Both the position numbers and the translations under genes were made by a program. From Trichuris trichiura (Eukaryota; Nematoda; Enoplea; Trichinellida; Trichuridae), in the NCBI GenBank assembly GCA_037903355.1, contig JBAJFE010000042.1:1500001-1564000 (forward strand): a stretch of 64,000 nucleotides of DNA, read 5' to 3'. Of this stretch, positions 1 through 11,626 are shown in pieces (within the stretch, counting starts at the first letter, position 1; every line of letters begins with the position of its first letter). The notes beneath the pieces are model-generated. The model made no database searches and had not been told where the DNA came from. It saw only the letters and a list, made by a program, of their open reading frames with translations.

Positions 1-495
1 CGTAAAACACTTACCTTCTGCCGAAATGCTATGCAGAAATAAAACCTGAACACGTATGGCGCACAGGGAGTGCATTTTTGAAGTAGTACGATTGCATCAG
101 AAAGGATGGCTACAATATTATAGCACGCAATGCAAAATCATGCTGGATAAAGCACAGGAAAATTTTTCATGCCGAACGACAGACATTTCAGATAGATATT
201 ACAAGGTTATATAACTGAAGAGCAGAAGCGAAAAATCCAAAGGTCTCTTCACTTAACTACCTCATTTTCAGCGTACACGGTTAAGATAACAAACCGTAAG
301 CTGCGCCAAAATTAAAAGTGAGCAATGATTACGAAGCGAACAGAAAGTACCGAGTGCTTCTCAGTCTCTTCACACACATTTACTATGACTGAAAGAGATA
401 CTTCTACGCTTTGGTTTCCCTTTCGATTGATGCATGAAAGGTTGAATAACCCTACTTAAAAGACATGAGGCCTTAACCACAAAATTCCAGACTAC

Positions 496-678
496 CAATG
501 CGGGAGAGTTCTATGAACGCTTGTTTTGACATTTTGCAGAACTATACAGCGTTGTGCCATGGCAGCGCTCTGTCCTGTGCCATTGGAGATATTTCTGGAC
601 AAACAGGATCCGCGATACTAGCAGGAACTGATGGAGGTCTAATGGTTCCGTACCTGCCCCTGCAAGGACCATACAACA
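496..678 (+). CDS. Cu/Zn superoxide dismutase-like exon (partial)
   Basis: An open exon ends at a strong GTAAGT donor at 679. Its translation contains the blocks CAIGDISGQTG and LPLQGPYN. These fit the layout of the second half of a Cu/Zn SOD domain: the G-D-x-x-G loop, and then the L-x-G-P stretch that normally precedes the I-G-R-x-x-V-V strand. The next exon, which should hold that strand, was not found, because a Penelope-derived insert begins 9 bases after the donor. No metal-binding histidine cluster is visible in this piece, so it could be a non-catalytic SOD-domain protein. The 5' edge is unclear: a TTTTGCAG acceptor at about 529 is an alternative start, and an overlapping frame reads TTNAGEFYE just upstream. 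Family assignment is by eye and moderate. Confidence 0.45.
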
Positions 679-742
679 GTAAGTTTAAATATTTTTCTTT
701 TATTACGGATTTCCTGTTTTTTCTTTAAACTTTTTGCGGAGC

Positions 743-772
743 TTTCGGCCCCCAACTATGGGCCGTCATCAG
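743..772 (-). ncRNA. Hammerhead ribozyme-like motif
   Basis: On the minus strand CTGATGA (772-766) is followed by a hairpin with CGGCCC pairing with GGGCCG, and then by the A residues of GAAA (746-743). This is the core layout of type I hammerhead ribozymes known from Penelope-like elements. The stem uses the G of GAAA, which is one base off the canonical register. The cleavage triplet and stem I were not identified, so activity is unproven. Confidence 0.5.
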
Positions 773-1240
773 CGCAACGAATTACCAAACAAACTTCACA
801 AAACATCTCTTTACCTTCGCCAGGATAGGCTGGTGAGGCGCTCATCTGCATTACCAACCGACGTGGTTTCTGTCGAGTCAATCCTTGACTCATCGAAGTT
901 GATTCGACATGGTCGGTGTTACGTCAGAGCAGCCTTCACGCAGCCGTCCCAGGTGAAAGCGCGACATAAAAGGACAGGGAAATCGACGAAACAGTCTTTG
1001 TAGACGAGGTTTAAACAATAAAATTTAAACTGTCTACTTCAGTTCCCTTGAGTTTGTTTTCTGTTTTCCTTTTTTCTTTTTTACTTCTTCTTTTACCAAA
1101 GCCCTGTGGATGCCATTGTGCTCCGTTTGCACTTGGTCTTTTCTGGTTTCCACTTCTTCTTTAACGGGATCTTAATTCATGCAAAATGTTTTCTTTTATT
1201 ACGGATTTCCCATTTTTTCTTCAATTTTTTTTTGCTGAGC

Positions 1241-1270
1241 TTTCGGCTCTCAACCATGGGCCATCATCAG
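1241..1270 (-). ncRNA. Degenerate hammerhead-like motif, left arm
   Basis: CTGATGA (1270-1264) and GAAA (1244-1241) are both intact on the minus strand, but the hairpin between them has lost pairs. It lies in the left arm of the inverted pair at 1141-1552. Confidence 0.4.
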
Positions 1271-1420
1271 CGCAGCGAATAAACAAGCAAATTTCACAAA
1301 ACATCTCTTTGCCTTCACCAGGATTGGCTAGTTGGTTGGTAATACGGGTGAGCGCCTCACCATCCAATCCTGGTGAAGGCAAGGATGTGTTTTGTGAAAT
1401 TTGCTTGTTTATTCGTTGCG

Positions 1421-1450
1421 CTGATGATGGCCCATGGTTGAGAGCTGAAA
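1421..1450 (+). ncRNA. Degenerate hammerhead-like motif, right arm
   Basis: CTGATGA (1421-1427) and GAAA (1447-1450) on the plus strand mirror the copy at 1241-1270. The intervening stem is weak here as well. Confidence 0.4.
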
Positions 1451-1560
1451 GCTCAGCAAAACAAATTTGAAGAAAACACAGGAAATCCGTAATAAAAGAA
1501 AACATTTTGCATGAATTGAAATCCCGTTAAAGAAGTGAAAACCGGAAAAAACTAAGTTTA

Positions 1561-2255
1561 GCTATATTTATTAGCTAGCTATTGCTACTTTGAACTCCTT
1601 CGTTCGCATTGAAATTGACATGCAGTCACATTTCCAAAAACCGTATGGAAAACGTGAACAGGTAGAGAGTTATTAGGACAAACGATTAAAAAACATAGTG
1701 TAAAAAGTGAGAATAAGGAAATGCTGTTTCAGAATCTTATCGCATCATTTTGTTATTTAATGTGTAGTTCTCAACACCGTGCTCGAAAAACAGCGTTCCT
1801 TCTTACGGGATCACCCCTCAGCTTCCTGAAAATACGAAGAAGTAAAAGTTCATTGGAACAAAGATTAATCCAAGGAAACGTCAGCCTTCTAGAAATTCTG
1901 GCGTCCTTTCTTGCAAGTGATTATGTTTCCTGGCTACTAGTGATCGGGTACTACCGGCGCTGACAAACCCTAATACGTCGTTTTGTATTCGGCCAAGCAT
2001 TTTCCAAAGATTTTCTCATAGGATTATGGAAATGCTGTAGTTCGAGAAAGCCAATGGAGTTTGTGATAATAAGTCAAGGTTGGTACTGCGAGCGCCTAGT
2101 AGCTTATCCATACTTGATCATCTTCTCCGAAGTCCACGACGTGCTAACCTCTTCCATTGATAACGAAATTCTGACTCAGTCAAGACTAAAAAACTGAACG
2201 ACAAAAGCGCTAAACGCTTTACACAGTGCGCTAGTACTTAACCATCTCATAGTTC
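1561..2255. other. No gene recognised
   Basis: AT-rich sequence. An 80-codon plus-strand reading frame (1721-1963) has no recognisable domain and no convincing splice context. I see no repeat here. Confidence 0.4.
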
Positions 2256-2263
2256 GTTTACAC

Positions 2264-3225
2264 CAGTGATTCCCAACGGGGGTCCCAGGGGGCCGTTGTG
2301 GGCCCTGGAAAATTTGAAAGGGTCCTTGGGAAGGATTGGGGATTTAGGGAGTCCCTGGGAGCTTAGGGGGGCCTCAGGGGGTCCCTGGGAGCTTAGGGGA
2401 GCCTCAGGGGGTCCCTGGTAGTCGGTGCCTCAGGACGAGAGCGATCCTGCCGTTCAGGGTAGTGAGGCCAGGCGACCTAAGATTACTCTTGACGACTATG
2501 AAGCCAGACGTGGATAAATTAGTAGCACTGCACCATACCCAGTCGTCGCACTGAGGTAAGATCGAGCGACTGTCGTCTTGCTCCGAGGAAATACTGAATT
2601 TAGATTCAGTGTTGCGCAGCCCTGAGAACAGCATTGCAGCCTGACTTACATATTGCGCTACCATTGCTAACAGCCCAAAAATTTGAGGAAGAGGAAACCC
2701 AGTGCGGCGCTTGTGCTCTGACGGCTCCCTGATCTGCAATTAGCCGGCTTAAGTCCAGCAATACGAAAAGAACGCTTTCAGTGCCACTTAAAGAATTAAA
2801 GGCGTTAATAGCTTCGAATATCGTTAAGGAGCTTTCACCGTATATGGCAGCCGGCTTCCTTACTAGCCATTTCGCTCTAGTGTAGAAAAGAAATTCAGCG
2901 TTGATTTCGTATCGCCAAGTTTTCCAGCCATTGATCGCACACTCAACTTTCGCAGCGCAAACCATGGGGTCCTAGTTGCGGCTGACAAGATCCGCAGGTT
3001 AATAAGGTTTTTAATGACGACCCGGCTTAACTGTTTTTTCTTTGGCATACACGGTAGGCAGCGAAGTCAATTCTACATTCTGCAGCCTGTTTCAGGTGTT
3101 GAGCTACTTGTACAAATTCACAACAACGTAACCATAGTAGGCGCTCCTAAGGATAACAAAAGCAGGAGAATTACGTTGGGGAGAATGACGAGGGGCCCTG
3201 GCTCCAAAAAGATTGAGAAGCACTG
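2264..3225 (-). mobile_element. hAT-type DNA transposon, degraded
   Basis: The ends are CAGTGATTCCCAAC at the left and its approximate inverse ending in AAGCACTG at the right. They are flanked by a perfect 8-bp duplication GTTTACAC (2256-2263 and 3226-3233), as expected for hAT elements. Near the left end a GC-rich segment (2335-2425) repeats GTCCCTGGGAGCTTAGG about twice. On the minus strand, short pieces such as SGFIVVKSNLRS resemble the C-terminal dimerisation region of hAT transposases. That match is weak and the frames are broken, so it is probably a dead copy. The terminal sequence matches the element at 53656-54134. Confidence 0.8.
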
Positions 3226-3652
3226 GTTTACACAGTACCACGATACACCAACGCCGAGGAAGCAGTTAAATGCTGATGCTTTTTTTTATCCTCTTGAATT
3301 AAAATGTTTCCTTGAACACGGTTCTCGAAAAACTTGCGTAAAGGATTCGATTGCGACGGAAATCTGCTGCAAGTCTTTACGTTTACGCAATGAAATCAAC
3401 ACAAACAGGAACAAATCCAAAGAACCAATAAAGCCATATCAACCGATTACAAGATGTCCTATTTTCGGGTACAACTATTGGTTTATTACCAACGATACAG
3501 GTTTTTTTCTTTTCTTGTAACGGGCGCGTAGAAATTTTGTTCTAATCTTTTTTATATTTTTTATAGCGGTATTTTTCGGCCCGTTTTTTTATTAACTTTT
3601 ATTCTATAAAGGTTTAATGCATAATGAAACAGGTTTCACAGTTGCTTTTTAG

Positions 3653-4944
3653 TAGCAAAGAAGGTGTTGCGACTGAAAAGCAAGGAAAACCACAAAAGAG
3701 TTGCCTGCGCAACGTTGGAAGAAGTCGAATTACGCATTGCAAACATTACGGCTGCGAAATCATTGTCTGAGTAAGTGGAAACTATCTGCACGGACAGATC
3801 AGTTAAAGTTAATAGCAATAGCCAGTGAATGCACAACGCTAATTCAAACTATTAATACTAATATAAAAATTGACAAAATAACATAGAAGTTAGTATATGG
3901 CAATTACATTAATGTACATACATATACGAGAGCACACTAAATGTTTCGATGTACTCAACTAATACTGGCAAAAAGACGGTAATGCTATAGCGACAAAATT
4001 ATGAACTTCTTTCCCTACTTAAGTCAGTAATAGGTGGAAGCGGACACCCCAATGACGATTGGGAGCGTACCCGGAATAGGCTACGTTAGGAAGGCACCAG
4101 GTCTTGTTTCTGTATTCTTCTGTATTTTACGGGGCACTCCTTAGTCTAGCAAAGGCATCTGATTATGTTGAGCAGTTTTCGCAAATCTTTCCCAATAGAT
4201 ATTTCTTCTATACATAAATAATAAAGTACGACTTTCGAAGCGAATGTGCGCAGCTATCAAACCCATCGTAAGTCGGGAATCCTCTGTATATACTTAATTA
4301 TTTTTAACAAGTAAAGAGCACTTTCACAGATTAAGGCAAAAGAGTAGACCAAGATACACTTATACTGAGCATCGTGTAGAAGGTGGGATAATGGAATAAC
4401 CTAAATAGCGGTAATTAAAAAACCTAAAAAATGAAAATCAAGAACAAGCTAACTGTTCGCTCGCGCTAGAACGATCGCAACTAAGGTTTTGCTTTTTCAG
4501 TGAAGTTATTTATTTTCAGAAGCGAGATTCGAGCCATGTTTAAAGAAACTTTCCACTTGGAAAACCATGAAATACTTTTGCGGCGAAGGGACGCAGGCAT
4601 AGAGTTCGTTAATTGCTTGCATTATTCCATCCTCATCGCCAGTAAGCGAACACAAATCATCGGCAATTGTCCACTCAATTTTTGCGTTGCGCCTTTAGGC
4701 AGAAAGGATAACAACGAGCTTAAGCAGTTCTTCTCGTCAAACCGTTGGGTGAACTTCAACGCATTGCGAAAATCGCTTCGACTCGGCGACTGCATCGTGG
4801 CTAGCGGTGGCGCCTCGTCTAGAACGCTGCACTTGACAGGTAGGGAGTATACATAAGATAGTAACAGCGATTAGGAACTGAGAACTATCATTTTCAGCAA
4901 CCGTAGCTTTTGTGGCAGCAATAGTGATCAAGTACGGTTACTAG
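3653..4944 (+). CDS. Unidentified protein, 3' exons, C-terminal hydrophobic tail
   Basis: Spliced plus-strand exons can be seen. A 3' exon pair is firm: 4520-4641, GTAAGC intron of 57 nt, then 4699-4839, GTAGGG intron, then 4898-4944 ending in TAG. The joined frame reads SEIRAMFKETFHLENHEIL, continues through NNELKQFFSSNRWVNF and RKSLRLGDCIVASGG, and ends in a hydrophobic stretch, TVAFVAAIVIKYGY. A further exon, 3653-3770, reads KVLRLKSKENHKRV and ends at a GTAAGT donor; its link to the others is not proven. The pattern around RAMFKETFHLEN recalls LYR-type mitochondrial proteins only weakly. The tail suggests a C-terminal membrane anchor. It is convergent with TAF6, 185 bases apart. Function unknown. 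Confidence 0.5.
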
Positions 4945-5129
4945 AATCCGGAACTGTTACGACAAACCTCAGAACAATTCTAGTCAAAAAAATTTACAGA
5001 ACTGGATGACCCATTTTTATGCAAATTTGAACGCGTGATGACGCGCAACGTTGCTCTTATCGAGAAAGTAAAGTTCCCATTTCAAATGGGTGAAAGTTTA
5101 CAACATACTTCCAAGCAACTGCAAACCAG

Positions 5130-8100
5130 CTAAGATGGTCTCTGTTCCAAAGCAGAAGTAAAACGAACAACTTTTGCAGGCTCCTTAGATTCATGGGTGG
5201 TAGCAGTAGCTAAAACTGGAGGCACTTCCGAATCAGCACTGTCAGCATATGTGCTGCTCCTTCCAGCAGAAATCGGCTTGTTTCGATAAAAAGTTGCAGG
5301 TGGGCTTGGCTTCGCGTATAATGAACTTGGCATGACGGCAGGATAAAGCTGCGGCGGAGCGGAGGAGCCACTTTTGGAAAAGCGTTTCTGAAACGGTCCT
5401 TTTTCTGAGTCATGTTGCACTGCTGGCCCAACTTCAGCAATGCTACGATAAATTTCGCTGCCGAAATATTGACCAAACAAATTTTGATAATCAACTAAGT
5501 CAGTCAGTCGGCGAGGGCAGAATTTGGCATATACACGCAGGACGCGCTGAAATTAGGCTCAAGCTAGCTAAATGATATGTCAAGCGAACAAAACCCACCA
5601 CAATTACGTCTCCTACTCGCTCCATCTGTCGGCGATGTTCACCGCTGGAGGGCATAGTGGAAAACGCGTATTGCAATCTTTCAGCGAAATCTTCCAGGCA
5701 CGGAAGTATTTTAGATTCAACAGCCTTCAAGGAACAATTAATTCAAAAAGAAAGCAGACGTCCAAAAGTAAAAAGGAACTTACATCTACTCCGAATTCCG
5801 CTATGGTATATATTGCACCGTAAATAGATTGACTGTATATATCTGACTTTTTCAGCAACGTGCCGAGGTAGTTTAACAAGCGATCCTGCAGGTCAACCAC
5901 TTTAGTCTTATATCGCCTAATATAGCGAGAAAGTGAACGGTTTCAATCTTGTCGGTTTATACTTGCAGAGCTTCACCAAAAGCCTGCCGGAAAATTCCCT
6001 CAGAGTCCAGTGGGATACCGCGTCTGATCTGCTGCTCAGCTTGCTGCACAGTATACAAGACATTACTGCAGGGATTAGCTCGTGTAACTTCAAAAGAAGA
6101 CAAATATTTGAGCAAAGCATTCTTTGAAACGTTCCCCTCACATATAAAGAGGCGTCAAGAGTAGGATTGTCGACCACTGCAGCTGCCATTCGCATAAGAT
6201 ATATAAGCATAGCAAGATTGTTCAAAGCGATATTGCATTTTACCTGAAAGTGGAACTTGTATATTTCATTTTCTTAAAAAAAAGGAACGCACTAATTACC
6301 CCGCGCCAAATGAAGTTAACAAATCTTGGCGTAAGCACCTGCAAACCCGTATCCGCGCACAAGCTTTGTAAAACAAGCTGAAACATTAAGCTACGTTACT
6401 GCTAGCTATCTGTTAAAGCATACGAACCTTTCTCTTATCCTCATTTATGGACATGAACGCTTCTGTAACTTCTTTGAAATAAAGCTGAAGTTCCTATAAA
6501 GACGTACCGCTGCAACTGCGGAACTGCAATATATTTTTATCGAAAACTCTTCTTCGCAATGTAAGTAATTTTGAGAGACTAATCAAAAAACGTACGAGTG
6601 GCACTTGATGCTCTTGAGGGGCGCGATAGCAAATATGCTCTTTATTGGATTGCACGTGAACAGCGGAATTAATGGAGGCGGCATTCTTTTTGTCCTCGGT
6701 GTCAGCCTTGCTTGCTGCAATATTCGCCAAGTTAAAAAAACTTCGCATGAGAACGCCCTCTGAAAGCATCCAACAAATCTGAGTATAAAAGATCTCCTTA
6801 GGAAGAAAAATTCAAAGGACCAGGTGGTCAGAGGTCCCACGCTCAAAGCAGGGCTGATTAATATAGTACCGCCGATTCGTTCCATTAAGTTTCAAATATA
6901 AATAGTAGCTTCAAATATGTGAAAATGTCCGAAACAAACCGGGTTGGTGAAGACAGGATGATATGCAAATTCCAATTAGTGAACAACGTCTTCTTCTCCT
7001 GGATCTCGTCGTTTTGGTAGAGCATATGCCCACACCCATGGCAAGACCTTGAAGAGGTCACCCTTTGGACTTATTGTGACCTGCCCAAATGTTATTTGTC
7101 GTTCTAAGTAATGCCTAGGCAAAGCATACGGCATATTTAAATAAGAAATATATTTCGTGGTTTGCTAAAGATGCCACGCACTCTATACATTGTCCAGGCA
7201 TTCTACAAAGCGTCTGAATTTCATACACTGCCTGTAACATAGCTTAAAACAAAATTCTGACATTGACGGGATTAATGTTTACGCCGAACGCATGCTTTCA
7301 AAGGACCTACATTTTAAAAGCAAAAAAGCTAAGGCACTCGACGCACCGAAGGGATCTAAGCCTGAATTACAGTGTGATTTATCACTATGCCAACTTATGA
7401 GATTGAAAGGAAACTGCAGAAAGAAAACCCCGTGCTTACTACAGGTGTTACAAAAAAGAAAGGATTACCGCTTAGATTTGTCCCAATATTTTTGATAATA
7501 TTTACGTGAAGGCCATTACGAGACCCTGTCGCGCTCGTGAAGGATTGCAGCAGATCAGAATTTCTGGTCTCCTGCTAATTATCCACGTTATGACGAATTT
7601 ATGAAATACGCTTCTGCCAGTCATACAACGCAGGATTAAAAGCATCAATAAAAATTGATTAACAAATCATCAATACTTACGTAGTTCGTTCTCCGGTATT
7701 TGAGGCATCACGTTGTCTATGGCAAGCCAATGGCCTAAGCAGGAAAATTTGATCAGTACAGAGCCTACATATACCCATGTAACAATTAAACATGCCAATT
7801 AATGAATGCAACGCTGGTGTTTCACTGAAGATTAAGTGCAATCTCAATGATAGAAAGCAACCTTTACTTATGCTTTGCTTATGGACTAGAGTCGTTTGCT
7901 GAAACGTTTTTCTCTCACAACTTCCTAAGCTACATAAATCTGACTTGCTGATGAGGCGACAAGAGCTGACCTGGGAGCTCTGAAAAGTCCTTTTAACAAA
8001 CAGTTCTATTCCGTAAACAAAGCGTATACGAATATCCACGCTATAGTTAAGAGGAGCTTCATTTTAACACAACAAACAACAAAGATCGACCAACGAAAGC

Positions 8101-8678
8101 TGCCAAAAGCATATTTGAGAAAAGCTGTTCATACCAGTTATCGTTGGACCAAGAGGAACTCGAGGCATCGGCAACCGAAGGAAGTCAGTTAAATCGCTTT
8201 CTTCTTCGTCGTAGACGTAAAGGGTTTCTTTGGCTCCTTTACAATGAGTGAAGCCTTTGCTACCATAGAAGAGCACTGGCTGAAAAAAAAACGCACGTGC
8301 ACCTGTACACCGAAGGAAGCTAAGGCTACCTGTTCGCCGCGTCTTTCGAGGACGGCATTCAATTCGGCACAACTAAGTCGTTTTCTTCCGCTTCGAACCA
8401 TAGTCCGTTTTGCTTCCTTTAAAGAACTTGCGCTTGCAGCAGGAATAGCGTTACAACTCATGCAAGAGAACAACTAAATGCAGTGATGCTCAATACTGGC
8501 AGTACCTGGACAATGCTGTAAGCATGGCTCATCGAATAGGCCGTGATTTCGTTACAAGCGGCTTCGGACACATTCTGATATCCCAGAATGTCCACAACTA
8601 GCTGCAAAATCACGGAAAACAGTGAGCAACGTTACGCGTACTTCACATCGTTACTTTTCCAAATGTCTTTCCAAACAT
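5130..8678 (-). CDS. TAF6: Transcription initiation factor TFIID subunit 6
   Basis: Thirteen exons: 8678-8655, 8601-8506, 8416-8330, 8279-8135, 7734-7681, 6714-6596, 6493-6428, 6377-6300, 6243-6142, 6087-5963, 5916-5784, 5724-5617 and 5546-5130. All phases join, giving 1554 nt and 517 residues, with TAG at 5130-5132. TAF6 pairs with TAF9 through a histone fold and sits in the TFIID core, in the nucleus. Residues 1-75 form the histone fold. Next come YVYDEEESDLTDFL, PMPRVPLG and HWLAIDNVMPQIPENEL, the conserved linker. Residues 176-400 are the HEAT-repeat domain, with YFKEVTEAF, LIYLMRM, DNPTL, LHELIPAVMSCI, HWTLREF and YGAIYTIAEFG. The tail is Ser/Pro-rich and shorter than in vertebrates, and the N-terminus before the fold is very short (MFGKTFGK). 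Most introns are 46-70 nt, with one of 400 nt. The start ATG and the 89-nt intron 2 are the least certain points. Confidence 0.93.
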
Positions 8679-9249
8679 GCTTAATCACCGGTGAATAAAA
8701 TAGTTCAGTGATGGACAGGTGCGAAAATCGAATTAACTTGCTCGGGAAGCAAAAAGAGGACTGACATCTCACTTTATGGAAACACTGGCTTAAGAAAAGC
8801 TGTCTTTTTGCTTAGAGTGCAAAGCTTAGCGGCAAAAATTCCAAAATCCAACTCCAACTTTCGTATTTAGCTGCCGCATTAAACTGAAGCGCAACTGAAT
8901 TACTCAAGGAAGTAGATGATTTGCAAGTTCAGAAATTATCATGCGCCTGATGCTACTAACATAGACTACAGCAAAACGCGTGAACAATCATGCACAGTGG
9001 ATGTTTAATGAATCGAAATGCCTCATTACTAGTTAGCTTTGGTCTTGATTTCTGAGAACTGCGCGCTTTACTCATTGAGCACAACATGTATGCAGCAATC
9101 GATTACCCTTTAAGCATTGATACAACAGATGAAGCCTCGTGTGTGTAAAATCTTTCGTGAAAACTTGTTTAGAGATGCTTGCCTTTCCCTTAGCTGATAG
9201 ATCATGGATGGTTTCTATAGTGGACAAATTACAGCACTTGCTCGATTTT

Positions 9250-10623
9250 TCACGTTGAGAAATGGCGTTTCTTGCACGCAATCTGGGGATGAAGGAAACC
9301 AGTGCACCGCGAGGCATCTGCTCTATGCGCAGAGGCTTTCGGTGACTGCTCCGTATCAACGGCAAGCTTAAAAGGTGGTAATTTCCTGGGAGTACTGTTA
9401 GGCTCCTTTTCAACATTATTATACTCTTTCAAATAGCTTATGTGTTCCAAGAATTTATGATTCGAGGTTTGCTTCGGCTGATGAATAACATTTAATCTTG
9501 GAAAAATCCCTAGACAGCAATCGCTTTGAACTTTTATGCTGTCATTGCAAATGATTAGTCACAGTGCGGTTGCTCTCCTAAGCGAACGTCGGAATTAAGA
9601 CCTTGTCCAACCCTTATCCTTTCACCCGACCCTGTACAGTATGGGGTAACTATACAGATTTTATTTTTCGTCGTTGGTTTTTCAGCATTTTGGGTACACG
9701 TGATGAAAACTAATACTTTTGCACAGGTCGACTGCTAAGCAAGCCTTGCTCTTTGCTACAAATGAACGAATAAATGTAGTACAGTTTTAACCAACCTTCT
9801 GAACAGCTTCAAAACATGTTGCATCGTCTAACATTAGTTTGTATGCGCAGAAGATTACTGTACTGTCGTCAACACGACAGGCTAAGCCAGAGGTACTAAC
9901 AGCAAGCAGTTTACCAAATACAGCGGCAAGTCAACGCATATGCGCAACTAACGCACCAGCACGGAGTACTCTACAAAATATGCAAGATCTATGTACAGTA
10001 ACACTAAAAAAGCCAAATGCCACAATTACAATGCGCCATACTGAGTTATACTGGCCACCTATAGCTTGCGTATCGTTTGAAACACTTCAAAAGCCCACAA
10101 ATTGGCTTTCATATATCTTGCCTCTGAAAATATGCTGCATTAAGACAGCTGAATGCATTCAACTGAATAGCGAGCTGTACCGTATTGCAGTCATGGCAGG
10201 ATTATGGTTACAGTGTATATAAGTAAGGGGCGTCTAATAATTAACTGCTACTCACAGCGGTGTGAGGTAACAAAATAGTGTCGCAGGTTCTTTTAATACA
10301 TCAGCAAGGCTCTGGTATGTAATAATAGTATGCAATAATATTCCATGTATTTCAAAGAATGATGGAATAGTTACCTTTGTTACAGGATTGCGCCTGCTTT
10401 CCCTCCTCAGTGTTTGCAGGCTAACAAACCAAAAACTCTCTTCAGCGGATGGATAAACAGCTGTTAGAGAAAGGTACAACGGGTTACCGTTTTCCAGGAT
10501 GATAAAACTTCCTTCTTGCGCTGGTACTGATGGGATTTCTTGACTACAATCAATTATGAGACTTTTTCAATTGCTGCTCATTTTGCTCACGGCAAGGTCT
10601 GTATTTTGTAAGTTTTAAATGTG
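9250..10623 (-). CDS. Unidentified multi-exon protein
   Basis: Exons that join in frame are 10623-10591, 10543-10375, 10311-10256 and one starting at 10134. Together they read YKIQTLPQEIPSVPAQEG, LYLSLTAVYPSAEESF, SLADVLKEPATLFCYL and IFSEARYMKANLWAFEVF. Further coding exons are 9895-9796 (DDSTVIFCAYKLMLDDATCF), 9631-9563 and 9509-9250. The last two join as LGEQPH-WIFPRLNV and end in TGA at 9250. The links around 10075-9895 and 9795-9632 are not resolved. The donors GTGAGC, GTAACT and GTGAGT and the 48-63-nt introns support the model. I do not recognise the family and see no signal peptide or membrane span. The gene lies upstream of TAF6 on the same strand, 570 bases away. A Penelope fold-back element sits just upstream of the first listed exon, so that exon is probably not the first of the gene. 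Confidence 0.55.
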
Positions 10624-10646
10624 CTAAAAAAGAAATTGCATTCACT

Positions 10647-10910
10647 TTGGCTTCTTTTGTAAAAAATAAACTTTTATTAATAAACTTTTCTTAATAAAAT
10701 GTCCGTAGCTTGAAGACCCGTCATCAGCGGTCTAAGGATCGACGTATTGTCAATCCTTAGACCGCTGATGACGGGTCAAGTTCGGACCCGAAAGCTACGG
10801 ACATTTTATTAAGAAAAGTTTATTAATAAAAGTTTATTCAACGGGACACAGAAAATCCGTACAAAAGAAGCCAAAATGAAATTATTTGGTCCCGTACGAA
10901 GACATTATAT
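10647..10910 (+). mobile_element. Fold-back Penelope-derived element with hammerhead-like core
   Basis: A perfect 14-base duplication AAATTGCATTCACT flanks it (10633-10646 and 10911-10924). Inside, TAATAAACTTTTCTTAATAA and the following CCGTAGCTT at the left are mirrored at 10790-10835. The right end carries AACGGGACAC and GGTCCCGTACGAAG, the same terminal motifs as the full PLE at 49151-53082. It has no coding capacity. It sits in an intron of the minus-strand gene at 9250-10623, just upstream of an acceptor. Confidence 0.8.
10765..10793 (+). ncRNA. Hammerhead ribozyme-like motif
   Basis: CTGATGA (10765-10771) is followed by CGGGTC, a loop, GACCCG, and GAAA at 10790-10793. The six-base stem is perfect. 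The left arm of the same element has CTGATGA and the start of the stem, but lacks the GAAA half. Confidence 0.55.
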
Positions 10911-11626
10911 AAATTGCATTCACTGTGAAAAAAGTATTGAAGCTATTATTACTTTGATGAGCTAGAAAGTATTCAGATCGCAGTAGCTATTATACAACTC
11001 GTTTTTATTCATCCTCGTTTAATCGGAACCTGCATTATTTAAGGCAACGACGTGTCACCGTCGCCGTCGCAAGCTTTCGCAATTTAATCTGAATTTGCTT
11101 ATTTGAGGAAGTGACGCGCAGTATTTAGGCAAGGAAACAAAAATATTATTCAAATGATTTTATTAGTGAGTGTTGGTGTAATTAGACAAAAATGAGTTAA
11201 CAGCACTGCTCCTATTTACCATTAACTTTTTATTTTTTGCAGCTGAACTTCGCAAAGGTATATTCTTTGTACGTTGAATATTTATTGGTTGATTTTCCAA
11301 ATAAATTGTGCTCAGAACACCGTGTTTAAATTTGTTTCTAATAAAAAACATGATTTTTTCAAGTCGCATCTGATGGAACAGGCACGGCAGAGCAGACCCA
11401 TTGGGACAAAAAATATGACCAATTGCAATTTAATGAACAAAAATAATAACTAGCAACGTTCAGTTTTGATCACGAACATGAGCTTCAAATTATGCTTTTT
11501 TGGGGACTGTTCGTGGAACGAAGTTCAGCTGGTCAGAACTTTTAAACATAACGCGCCAAAATAATTTCGTAGTTTTTAGTGCGTGGTAGATAAGAAATTA
11601 AAAAAAATATGCGGATAAAAATGGTT

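Larger units (their letters stand above)
688..1552 (-). mobile_element. Composite Penelope-derived insertion with inverted arms
   Basis: The insert is flanked by an 8-base direct repeat TAAGTTTA at 680-687 and 1553-1560, a plausible target duplication. It holds a minus-oriented PLE terminal unit (about 690-1030). This is followed by a pair of inverted copies of the same unit (about 1141-1300 and 1375-1552) that mirror each other. All three share the string TTTTATTACGGATTTCC and a hammerhead-like core. No open reverse transcriptase is present, so it is a non-autonomous or truncated copy. It lies in the intron that follows the SOD-like exon, immediately after its splice donor. Confidence 0.6.

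Noticed and set aside
1186..1505. Matching frames on both strands
   Set aside because: They are produced by the inverted PLE arms and have no independent meaning.
4051..4100. MTIGSVPGIGYV, similar to the barrier-to-autointegration factor motif
   Set aside because: Only about ten residues match, and no flanking BAF sequence or exon partner was found.
9839..10222. Plus-strand frame of 127 codons
   Set aside because: It lies antisense to phase-linked exons of the minus-strand gene and has no domain or splice context.
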